A DNA stretch of 31,990 nucleotides from the IMG/VR virus record IMGVR_UViG_3300025151_000170, positions 1-31,990 of that record. One strand, given 5' to 3'. Under the pieces are notes generated by a model. It made no database searches. It was not told the DNA's origin and saw only the letters and a program-made list of their open reading frames with translations. Each line of letters opens with the position of its first letter. The first letter of the stretch is position 1. The stretch comes from a virus. Both the position numbers and the translations under genes were made by a program. This document shows positions 22,693 to 29,365 of the stretch, one piece after another.

Positions 22693-23115
22693 TTACATTT
22701 TGTAAGTGTCATCTGTAGTGATCTTGATCGGTGCTTGCTCAATTCTAATTGTTTGAGCAGGTGCAGACTCTTTTGCTGCTGCGATCAATCTCTCCATATC
22801 TGCCTTAGAGATGCCTCCACCACCGTTGGCGGCAGCTTGTGCTCCTTTTTTAGCAGTCTGGACCCCGAACGTAGCTAAAACCCCAGTAAACACCGAGGCT
22901 ATGAAAGTTGGATCGAGATCTTGTTTAGGAATCTGAAGTGCAGGTGGCAGATCTACATACGCTAATGTGAGAATACCACCCGACCATATCAAAATTCCCA
23001 GTCTTACAAACGTAGACAGAATAGCCAACTGTTCTTCTTTGTCTTCAGATGCCTCTTTGAGTTTGCTAAAGATACCTTTCTTTTTCGGTTCTTCTTTTTT
23101 AACTTCTTCGGACAT
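22693..23115 (-). CDS. Two-helix membrane protein, holin-like topology
   Basis: The 140-residue protein has a charged cytoplasmic-looking N-terminus (MSEEVKKEEPKKKGIFSKLK), two hydrophobic segments (about 35-53, LGILIWSGGILTLAYVDL, and about 68-86, FIASVFTGVLATFGVQT) and a polar C-terminus with a Gly linker (AAANGGGGISKADMERLIAA). Two membrane helices with charged ends are seen in class II holins, so a lysis role is possible but not proven; no endolysin is in the window. It begins 24 nt after the regA stop and has no clear promoter of its own. I consider the gene real, with function open. Confidence 0.68.
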   Translation of the reverse strand: MSEEVKKEEPKKKGIFSKLKEASEDKEEQLAILSTFVRLGILIWSGGILTLAYVDLPPALQIPKQDLDPTFIASVFTGVLATFGVQTAKKGAQAAANGGGGISKADMERLIAAAKESAPAQTIRIEQAPIKITTDDTYKM

Positions 23116-23139
23116 ATAAACAAAGCATGGCAGCTCTAT

Positions 23140-23568
23140 TTAGGATTCTGAAACTTGCCGCTTCTTACCGATATTATACTTAGACTCAAGGGTCCAATCA
23201 CCCTTTTCTTTATATGCAATCACTTTGATTTGACTCAGAGGCGCTGCATCTGTGACAGACTCTTCTTTTACAATTTCTACTAGTCCCCAGTCAGACAGCA
23301 GTTTGATGATACGGTTACGTCTCTGTACATCATTCTCAGAAAGGTTTGCTTTCTTGCCGTCAAGAGCGAACAACTCTTTGAAGTGTACGATGTAATACTG
23401 TCCTTTCTTATGAAGAATATGGCAGGACTGAAATAATTTCTTTTCCTTTCGAGATGCAACACCAATACGGGTAAGAGTTTCACGAACCTTCAGGAAGTCA
23501 TCTGGTTCCTTCAGGTTTACTTCTACCATATCATTTTTCGTCCATTGAACTTCCTTAAGTTCACTCAT
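23140..23568 (-). CDS. regA: RegA translational repressor
   Basis: The 142-residue protein matches T4 RegA, which binds the ribosome-binding region of many early mRNAs and blocks their translation. Recognisable parts are FLKVRETLTRIGVASRKEKK and LFQSCHILHKKGQYYIVHFK, then DVQRRNRIIKLLSDWGLVEI. It is slightly longer than T4 RegA (122 aa). The gene order gp45-gp44-gp62-regA is the same as in T4, although here other genes are inserted between gp44 and gp62. It overlaps gp62 by 4 nt. In this genome it could control the many tightly coupled early genes, including its own cluster. Confidence 0.92.
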   Translation of the reverse strand: MSELKEVQWTKNDMVEVNLKEPDDFLKVRETLTRIGVASRKEKKLFQSCHILHKKGQYYIVHFKELFALDGKKANLSENDVQRRNRIIKLLSDWGLVEIVKEESVTDAAPLSQIKVIAYKEKGDWTLESKYNIGKKRQVSES

Positions 23569-23969
23569 CGTTTCTTACCCCCTTTATTCAATTTGTCTTT
23601 AATAACTATGAGTTGGTTTTCGGTAAGAATCCTGAGTGCTTGCATAGCTTTCTCGGTTGAATAACCATAGAACTCTTTGACAAGTTCAATATCCTTCACC
23701 TTTTCTTTTTTACCCCAAGGAGAAAATCTCTTACGGGACCTGACGGTATTTATAAAGAAATCGTATTGAAGTTTCTTATCAAGATTAGGATACTGATTCA
23801 TCTCATTTGCGTACATCACAGTATCGATGTGTTGAGACATACACTTGTTAATTACAAACGGGGGATAGTTCTTTTCCCAAAGAGGATCTTCATCCTCCAT
23901 CAGATTTTTCTTTGTCAAATTGATGGTGTTTAGATAATCCTTTAGTGGATACCTTTCATCGTAACTCAT
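23565..23969 (-). CDS. 62: Clamp loader small subunit, T4 gp62-like
   Basis: The 134-residue protein starts MSYDERYPLKDYLNTINLTK and contains FVINKCMSQHIDTVMYANEM, which match gp62 proteins of T4-like phages. It joins four gp44 subunits to load the gp45 sliding clamp on primer-template DNA. It is shorter than T4 gp62 (187 aa), as is usual in cyanophages. It sits directly upstream of regA, as in T4. A perfect TATAAATA lies inside the gene but is probably accidental. Confidence 0.88.
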   Translation of the reverse strand: MSYDERYPLKDYLNTINLTKKNLMEDEDPLWEKNYPPFVINKCMSQHIDTVMYANEMNQYPNLDKKLQYDFFINTVRSRKRFSPWGKKEKVKDIELVKEFYGYSTEKAMQALRILTENQLIVIKDKLNKGGKKR

Positions 23970-24564
23970 AATACTCTTTCTTTAAAATGTTGGATCTTGT
24001 GAGAGCGTCTACAGTTTTATATACTTCTGATCTTCTATCGAAAAACGCATCCCTACACCACCCAGTAACTCTAACATAATGCAGGAAGAACTGAATATAA
24101 GATTCTCCAGTATACTTTCCCTCTCTCCAATGATCAGCAATACATCCAAGATACATCACCGCATCACCTGGTTCTAACACCAAACAATGACTCTCATAGT
24201 AAGGAGTTTCTATACAAAATTTCCACTCTTCATCACCTTCAAGATGCAGTGTTAGAGATATTTCACATGCTGCCCTATCAATATGACGAACTAACTCAGA
24301 ACCATTTTTATAAATTCTACCAAAAACATATGTTGGTAGTACAGTTTCACCACACAACTCAGATATTCTAGGACAAAGATTACACAAAAGTGCTAGTTGA
24401 TCATCAGAATTACTCCAAGCGTCTGCATTAGAAACCTGATCATCATCTCCAAATCCAATCTCTTCTTGAAGATTTTTATATCTACGAGCAAGTTCTTTAG
24501 CTTCTTCAGGGGGAATGAAGTTTTTTATAAGAACATAATTATTTTCTAAAAGTTCTTGATTCAT
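23956..24564 (-). CDS. 2OG-Fe(II) oxygenase
   Basis: The 202-residue protein carries a canonical HxD: H94-I-D96 in ELVRHIDRAACEISLTLHL, with distal H145 in IADHWREGKYTG. The fold starts with VLIKNFIPPEEAKELARRYK, a common beginning for phage oxygenases. A YIQFFLHYV strand follows. A 2-oxoglutarate-binding basic residue after the distal His is not obvious, though R147 or K150 lie near. It is inserted between gp62 and the Dam methylase with short overlaps on both sides. Substrate unknown; neighbouring a DNA methylase makes a nucleic-acid target conceivable but unproven. Confidence 0.85.
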   Translation of the reverse strand: MNQELLENNYVLIKNFIPPEEAKELARRYKNLQEEIGFGDDDQVSNADAWSNSDDQLALLCNLCPRISELCGETVLPTYVFGRIYKNGSELVRHIDRAACEISLTLHLEGDEEWKFCIETPYYESHCLVLEPGDAVMYLGCIADHWREGKYTGESYIQFFLHYVRVTGWCRDAFFDRRSEVYKTVDALTRSNILKKEYYELR

Positions 24565-25394
24565 ACAACATAATTTAAGAGGAGAAGTTCTTTACGTTGT
24601 TGCTGTTCTTGCATGTATTCGCCAACAGATCGCATGGTATATGTATGATCATACTCGTAAGGTTTCCAATCAATAAACCTACTTTTAATAAGATTAGAAG
24701 AATTATAGGAGATCATTTGATCGCACTTAAATTTGTCACAGTCATAGAAAAATCTATCGTGATCAAATCCTCTATGCATATTACCTTTTTTACCATAAAG
24801 GTTTGTCTTGATATCGTATGGAGGATCTAGATATACAAAGATATCTCTTTCATCAGTCAGAAGTTGCTCATACGACAAGTTAGTAATTTGCCATTTTTTG
24901 ATGAGTTGAGAATAGTAGGGGAGTTTCTCGATTCCTCGCATACTAAAGTTTGAGTCTGACGCCTGCTTGCTGAAGGAGGAGGACTCAGTGAGACCAGAAA
25001 AAGAGCACTTGTTAACAATATAGAAAGCGACAGCACGAGCCGTAGGGTCACAGCTTCGGGGGTCCTTCCCGAGATACTCTTTAGACTCCAGGAAAAGATA
25101 TTTTGCCGAAGCGGGGTCAGGGTGCCTTTGTTTAAGTTGGACAAGTTGGTTCTTAATTTCATTGCCATTCAACTGGAGTTGCTTCCAGAACGTATAGAGC
25201 GGTTCATACAGATCATTCACCCAGATATCCAAGTGAGGATACATCTGCGAAACATACAATGCCACAGAACCACCACCAAGGAAAGGTTCACGAAACTCTT
25301 TGTAGTCAGAAAAAAGTGGAAAGAACTCTGCCATCTTTTTGACAGCACGAGACTTACCACCAGGATAACGAAGGGGAGTTTTCAAAGAGGTCAT
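24561..25394 (-). CDS. dam: DNA adenine N6-methyltransferase (Dam, D12 class)
   Basis: The 277-residue protein shows the D12-class layout: LRYPGGKSRAVK (8-19) near the N-terminus, the SAM-binding motif EPFLGGGSVALYV (36-48), and the catalytic DPPY (190-193) in IFVYLDPPYD. It methylates adenine N6 in a short DNA site; GATC is typical of the family, but specificity cannot be read from the sequence. Phage Dam can protect DNA against host restriction or regulate it. It lies between an oxygenase gene and the Sm-like gene within the clamp-loader cluster, all with 4-nt overlaps, so it is expressed with replication genes. Confidence 0.93.
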   Translation of the reverse strand: MTSLKTPLRYPGGKSRAVKKMAEFFPLFSDYKEFREPFLGGGSVALYVSQMYPHLDIWVNDLYEPLYTFWKQLQLNGNEIKNQLVQLKQRHPDPASAKYLFLESKEYLGKDPRSCDPTARAVAFYIVNKCSFSGLTESSSFSKQASDSNFSMRGIEKLPYYSQLIKKWQITNLSYEQLLTDERDIFVYLDPPYDIKTNLYGKKGNMHRGFDHDRFFYDCDKFKCDQMISYNSSNLIKSRFIDWKPYEYDHTYTMRSVGEYMQEQQQRKELLLLNYVV

Positions 25395-25687
25395 ACAATC
25401 AGTTTTTTCTCAGGGAGGACGATGTTGTTACCAAAGATTTTATCATACTGTGCAACCACTTCGGGTGCAACCTCAACAGAATAGATAACATGCTTCATAT
25501 CCAAACCAATCTCAGGATGATCTGGATCAATAACAGTTGCCCATGGCATGAATCCCACCTGTCCTTGTTGAGGAATAACTAGAAGAGCATTTTTGATTGT
25601 GAGAATACCATTACTAAAGTCAGTAACTTCAGCAACAATTTCCTCGCCAGTAATCATTCGAATCAATTTTACGTCAATCATAATCAA
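25391..25687 (-). CDS. Sm-like small protein, paralogue 3
   Basis: The 98-residue protein is the cleanest copy of the pattern seen in the 17827-18048 and 18032-18391 genes: DVKLIRMITGEEIVAEVTDF, then a strand ILTIKNALLVIP, the turn MPWATV, a strand HVIYSVEVAPEVVAQYDKIF and a short tail. The strand-turn order fits the Sm/LSm fold known for a cyanophage-like protein. It would probably form a ring; an RNA or protein partner is unknown. It is linked by 4-nt overlaps to the oxygenase and dam genes in the clamp-loader cluster. A second ATG two codons later could also be the start. Confidence 0.78.
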   Translation of the reverse strand: MIMIDVKLIRMITGEEIVAEVTDFSNGILTIKNALLVIPQQGQVGFMPWATVIDPDHPEIGLDMKHVIYSVEVAPEVVAQYDKIFGNNIVLPEKKLIV

Positions 25688-26196
25688 AGAAATGTGTATA
25701 CAAGAACTACTCGTCTATTGGATGTAGGAAGTTTGTGTTGATGGAGACCTTCAAAGATGTAGATATCATCCTCTTTACCATAATAATCATCCTGACCATA
25801 AACCATGGTAGGTCCACCATTACAATCTGTAAGATAGACAAGCATATTGGTATGAGGAAAGTCGTGATCGCGATGTAATGGACTTGGTTGAGTATTTCCA
25901 GTAGTGGAAGGTAGAGTCAGATTTGCATTTACTCTATACAAAACTCTCCATGGTATCCCTTTCTCTTCACAAATGTCACAAAAAACTTTTTCTGCTAAAG
26001 GAAGAACACTAGATTCTGGAACTGCATATGCTTTATTATCACCAGGTCTATTTAAAAGAACATGTGAGAAAAATGGAAAATTATTTACATCTGTCTGACC
26101 CTGACTATATTGACCTCTAAGAGCATCTTTAATAAAGAACCAAGGAAACTTTTCACCAAGTACAAGATTTTTTAATTCAAAATAATTATCTGTCAT
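25684..26196 (-). CDS. 2OG-Fe(II) oxygenase
   Basis: The 170-residue protein has H108-R-D110 in PSPLHRDHDFPHTNMLVYL as the HxD, distal histidines at 152/154 in FEGLHQHKLP, and R161/R162 in NRRVVLVYTF as the 2-oxoglutarate contact. The middle NGGPTMVYGQDDYYGKEDDI is typical of phage oxygenases of this type. It lies between gp44 and the Sm-like gene, with ATGA overlaps. The substrate is unknown. It differs from the three HxH proteins at 10-11.8 kb and is closer to classical dioxygenases. Confidence 0.87.
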   Translation of the reverse strand: MTDNYFELKNLVLGEKFPWFFIKDALRGQYSQGQTDVNNFPFFSHVLLNRPGDNKAYAVPESSVLPLAEKVFCDICEEKGIPWRVLYRVNANLTLPSTTGNTQPSPLHRDHDFPHTNMLVYLTDCNGGPTMVYGQDDYYGKEDDIYIFEGLHQHKLPTSNRRVVLVYTFL

Positions 26197-27134
26197 TTGA
26201 AATTACATTCCAACATCAACTGAGTCAGACAAGCAAGAAGATTAATCTCTTGGTCTACCACAAAAGCAGACTTATACTGATACTCAGCAATAATAAGCAC
26301 AGCAGCAGCAACACTAGGACCATCCATCACACCAGATAGATTATCATAGAGTTTACGCATGATAGAGGTGGGATCAGAATCAAGATTCTGTGTCACCCAC
26401 TTCTTCACGTCATTGAACTTTTTATTCTTAAGTGCTTCTACAAGACTGTCTACGTTGGCATCACCTAACGTCGCCAGAATGCCAGTGTCAATAGACCCTG
26501 TGCTTGCGTATCGCTGCAACTCATTGAGGGTTCTTCGGAAGTCAGGGAAGTATTTCTGAACGACCTCTGCCACAACTCTAGGTGCGTAGGAGACCTCCTC
26601 GCGTTTGAGGATATCTTGGCAACGATTGAAGAAAGATGCCGCCAACTCTTGTTTAGTGCTTCCACGAACATTGAATTCTACGACAGTCGTCCTACTATGT
26701 AGCGGTTCGATGATCTTGTTCTTGAAGTTACAAGTAAAGATGAATCTACAGTTCTTCTGAAACTCCTCAATTGAAGCACGGAGTAGAAGTTGAACATCAG
26801 GCGTTGTATTGTCTGCCTCATCAATGATAAGAACTTTGTGCTTGCTAGAAGAAGTGAGAGACACAGTACTAGCAAAGTTCTTTGCCTGATTGCGTACAGT
26901 GTCCAGGAATCGACCTTCATCAGATCCATTGATAACATAGTAATCTGCTCCCAATTCGTGGCATAATGCCTTAGCGATAGTAGTCTTACCAACACCAGCA
27001 GTTCCAGACAGAAGAAGATTGGGAATCTCACCCTGTTCAATGAAACTCTGGAAGGTTTGTTTCACACTGGCAGGAAGTATACAGTCCTCAACTTTCTGAG
27101 GACGATACTTCTCTACCCATAAAAAATCATTCAT
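26193..27134 (-). CDS. 44: Clamp loader large (ATPase) subunit, T4 gp44-like
   Basis: The 313-residue protein is an AAA+ ATPase: Walker A GTAGVGKT (44-51), Walker B VLIIDEADN near residue 105, and the SRC-like motif in EPLHSRTTVVEF. The N-terminus FLWVEKYRPQKVEDCILP is the standard clamp-loader beginning. With gp62 it opens and loads gp45 on DNA. Length fits T4 gp44 (319 aa). Its start shares one base with the gp45 stop (27134), and the order gp45-gp44 is as in T4. Confidence 0.96.
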   Translation of the reverse strand: MNDFLWVEKYRPQKVEDCILPASVKQTFQSFIEQGEIPNLLLSGTAGVGKTTIAKALCHELGADYYVINGSDEGRFLDTVRNQAKNFASTVSLTSSSKHKVLIIDEADNTTPDVQLLLRASIEEFQKNCRFIFTCNFKNKIIEPLHSRTTVVEFNVRGSTKQELAASFFNRCQDILKREEVSYAPRVVAEVVQKYFPDFRRTLNELQRYASTGSIDTGILATLGDANVDSLVEALKNKKFNDVKKWVTQNLDSDPTSIMRKLYDNLSGVMDGPSVAAAVLIIAEYQYKSAFVVDQEINLLACLTQLMLECNFK

Positions 27135-27793
27135 CAGTTGTTAGGTTCCAGAGCAATAAAATATTTGATACCATCGCCTTGAAAGAGAGCGACGTTTTGC
27201 TTGCTGATAGTCACATTATAATCACCCGCAAGAAGTTTGAGATTCTCAACCTTGAAGCAATAACAAAATTCTTCATCGCTAGTTCCAACTTCAACAGAGT
27301 AACTGTTAGAAGTATCATTCTTCTTATCAGTTACACACAGGTTCATAGTACCATCATCACTGAAGAGGCACAGATCAGGAAGTTGATATACACTAGCAGC
27401 ACGTTGAAGTTGCTGTAGAACACCCGCTTCAAGACGGAACTTCACATCCTCAGAAGGAATATTGATCTCTTTCTCAGGAGGTTGAGTGATAATATCGGGG
27501 TCAGCATAGAAGAAACGAGTCTTAGACTTACCACGCTGATCACTCACAGTGACGTAATTGGACTGGGTAGTATCGATCTTTGGCGAATCAAAGAGAGACA
27601 AACCGCCCAAGAATACACCCAGATCGTAAATAGAAATCTGCGTATCAAACGATTCTTCAACGTCAGCGATAGCAAGAATATTCTTGTTGATGCTGAGAGT
27701 AGCAACTTTATTGCCAGGTTTGATAACGATTGATTTATTGATAGAACAAAAGTTCTTAAGGACTTCAATAGTAGATTTAGAAATTACTGTCAT
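27134..27793 (-). CDS. 45: Sliding clamp, T4 gp45-like
   Basis: The 219-residue protein fits the gp45 processivity clamp (T4: 228 aa). It opens with VISKSTIEVLKNFCSINKSI and has alternating strand/helix repeats, including LGVFLGGLSLFDSPKIDT and FRLEAGVLQQLQRAASVYQL. Three subunits encircle DNA and tether gp43. In T4, gp45 also activates late transcription together with gp33 and gp55, which links replication to promoters such as the TATAAATA at 3391. The gene precedes gp44 with a single shared base. Confidence 0.95.
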   Translation of the reverse strand: MTVISKSTIEVLKNFCSINKSIVIKPGNKVATLSINKNILAIADVEESFDTQISIYDLGVFLGGLSLFDSPKIDTTQSNYVTVSDQRGKSKTRFFYADPDIITQPPEKEINIPSEDVKFRLEAGVLQQLQRAASVYQLPDLCLFSDDGTMNLCVTDKKNDTSNSYSVEVGTSDEEFCYCFKVENLKLLAGDYNVTISKQNVALFQGDGIKYFIALEPNN

Positions 27794-28068
27794 CGATTGG
27801 GATACTCTTCACGGTTTGCAGATTGGTCACTGAAATGTAGCAGCAACAGTCCATAATGTAGGATCTTAATAATGTCACGACGGGCAGTGCCCTTCTTGTC
27901 ATAACGAGAGGCATACTTCAGAATGTTGGATCTGCAGAATGCCTCAGCATCACCACAGGCATCAATCAAATCTAGCGTCTGAATCTTGTCAGTTGCATAA
28001 TGTTGATTGTAAGTACCTGCGATATAATCTCGGAGCTCCTGTAGGAGCGCCTCTTCATTGTACTTCAT
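27790..28068 (-). CDS. DUF3310-like phage protein
   Basis: The 92-residue protein contains the pattern of DUF3310: a Tyr/His-rich start (YNQHYATDKIQTLDLIDACG), then AFCRSNILKYASRYDKKGTA and a helix RRDIIKILHYGLLLLHF. In many phages this small family, of unknown function, includes a KYxxRxxxKG-like motif. It overlaps both the cobS-like gene and gp45 by 4 nt, so it is translated with the clamp genes. I would not assign an enzymatic role. Confidence 0.82.
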   Translation of the reverse strand: MKYNEEALLQELRDYIAGTYNQHYATDKIQTLDLIDACGDAEAFCRSNILKYASRYDKKGTARRDIIKILHYGLLLLHFSDQSANREEYPNR

Positions 28069-29150
28069 TGATCATTTAGAAGGTCAGAGTTTTCAGTATT
28101 ATATTCGGAATCCTCACCTGCGTCAACCTTTGTATAAAGGTCAAGGAAAGATTGCTTAGTATCATCATCAAAGCGATTGATACACTTAGTGATAGCATCT
28201 AGACGATCACCGAAGATTTGATATGCCTGAACAATATGAACCAGACGACGAGTGGTAATGACCTCATCAACCCCACCGTCAAAGAACGTCTTACGGATAA
28301 CACCTGCCCACTTCACCAAGTTCTCAGCAAAGTCGTCATCACAACCAACGTTCTGCAGAATCTTGGTTTCTACAGAAGCGACAGGATAATCTTGCTCAAA
28401 GGTTACGGGGAAACGCTCAAGGAATGCTTCATTAAGAATATTGGTTCCAACAAAGCGACCGTCATCGCTGCCTTTACCTTTAGTATTTGCAGTTGCAATA
28501 ACATTGAATCCTTGAGCGGGTTTTACATATTTACCAATCTTCTTCAGAAAAACACCCTTACCCTCAAGTACGGATTGCAGACACAGGATCTTGTTAGATG
28601 CCAGGTCAATCTCATCTAGAAGCAACACAGCTCCCCGCTCCAGAGCTTCGATGACTGGACCATTATGCCAAACAGTGTCACCATTGACAAGACGGAAACC
28701 ACCAATAAGATCGTCTTCGTCCGTTTCGATTGTGATGTTGACACGAATCAGTTCTCGCTTCGTTGCAGCACAGACTTGCTCAACAGAGAGCGTCTTACCA
28801 TTGCCCGAGAGACCCGTGATAAACGAAGGGTAGAATTGACGGGAAGCAATAATCTTTTTAAGAGACTGAAAGTTACCAAACTGGACGTAGGAATCATCTT
28901 TCTCAGGAATGTAATTTACAGCGGATGTTGCAGAGGGTGCTTCATATGCCTGTTCAATTTCTTGAACGGTCAGGTTCCACTTGCCCGTACCTGATTTATA
29001 AGACTTCAGGCGTTTGCAAGCAGTAGCATAAGATACGTTCAACTGCTTTGCTGCCTCGCGAACATTCTCACAACCGACTTCGGTGCCAGCATTCGTAGTG
29101 AGATAACCGACAAGATCTTCAGTAGTAACAGGGTTTGGAGCGAAGGGCAT
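28065..29150 (-). CDS. cobS: CobS/MoxR-type AAA+ ATPase
   Basis: The 361-residue protein has an N-terminal ~70-residue helix-turn-helix-like region (CENVREAAKQLNVSYATACK) and an AAA+ core with Walker A GLSGNGKT (113-120), Walker B LLLDEID (176-182), and sensor FNVIATANTKGKG. This is the cyanophage CobS group, named after the cobaltochelatase subunit that helps insert cobalt in vitamin B12 synthesis. MoxR-type ATPases more generally remodel proteins with VWA-domain partners, and a VWA protein is encoded just upstream. Whether the phage protein acts in B12 synthesis is not decided by sequence. A promoter and terminator precede it. Confidence 0.9.
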   Translation of the reverse strand: MPFAPNPVTTEDLVGYLTTNAGTEVGCENVREAAKQLNVSYATACKRLKSYKSGTGKWNLTVQEIEQAYEAPSATSAVNYIPEKDDSYVQFGNFQSLKKIIASRQFYPSFITGLSGNGKTLSVEQVCAATKRELIRVNITIETDEDDLIGGFRLVNGDTVWHNGPVIEALERGAVLLLDEIDLASNKILCLQSVLEGKGVFLKKIGKYVKPAQGFNVIATANTKGKGSDDGRFVGTNILNEAFLERFPVTFEQDYPVASVETKILQNVGCDDDFAENLVKWAGVIRKTFFDGGVDEVITTRRLVHIVQAYQIFGDRLDAITKCINRFDDDTKQSFLDLYTKVDAGEDSEYNTENSDLLNDQ

Positions 29151-29174
29151 TGGTTTTCTTTTGATTACTCTGTA

Positions 29175-29183
29175 ATTATAGCA
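29175..29183 (-). promoter_or_regulatory. Extended -10 promoter for the cobS-like/clamp operon
   Basis: The minus strand reads TGCTATAAT followed by TACAG, an extended -10 (TGnTATAAT) without a good -35. It lies 25 nt upstream of the cobS-like ATG and directly after the hairpin terminator at 29184-29206. An almost identical sequence, CTGCTATAATTACA, precedes the VWA gene at 31506. Host sigma-70-type recognition is expected, making this a likely early or middle promoter. Confidence 0.65.
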
Positions 29184-29206
29184 GAAAACCCTCCGAGTGG
29201 GAGGGT
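29184..29206 (-). terminator. Hairpin terminator after the VWA/47-aa unit
   Basis: On the minus strand ACCCTCC pairs with GGAGGGT around a 5-nt loop and is followed by TTTTC. The 7-bp GC-rich stem lies 16 nt after the stop of the 47-aa gene. The T-run is short, so termination may be partial. It is placed right before the extended -10 promoter, defining a boundary between two units. Confidence 0.7.
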
Positions 29207-29221
29207 CTAGTGGACAGTTAT

Positions 29222-29365
29222 TTAGGTGAACACTGCTGTCACCCAGGTAATTGTTGCTCCTGGGTTTCGTGCTAGTGCCACCTTCTTGGCATCATCATAG
29301 TCTTTGGCAATAACAATTTCTTCAAAGACCGTGCCTGCTTTGTAGAGTTGTACTTTACACTTCAT
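29222..29365 (-). CDS. Small hypothetical protein (47 aa)
   Basis: The frame encodes 47 residues (MKCKVQLYKAGTVFEEIVIA ... RNPGATITWVTAVF). It looks like a tiny beta-alpha-beta domain: a strand, a helix KDYDDAKKVALARNPG and a final strand. The ATG overlaps the VWA gene's TGA as ATGA, and a terminator follows closely. Such short domains are frequent in cyanophage genomes, but I cannot assign a role. Confidence 0.68.
   Translation of the reverse strand: MKCKVQLYKAGTVFEEIVIAKDYDDAKKVALARNPGATITWVTAVFT

Noticed and set aside
23747-23754. Perfect TATAAATA on the minus strand
   Set aside because: It lies in the middle of the gp62 gene, 180 nt from the next start, and is explained by codons for a conserved-looking segment; a late promoter ahead of regA is not expected.
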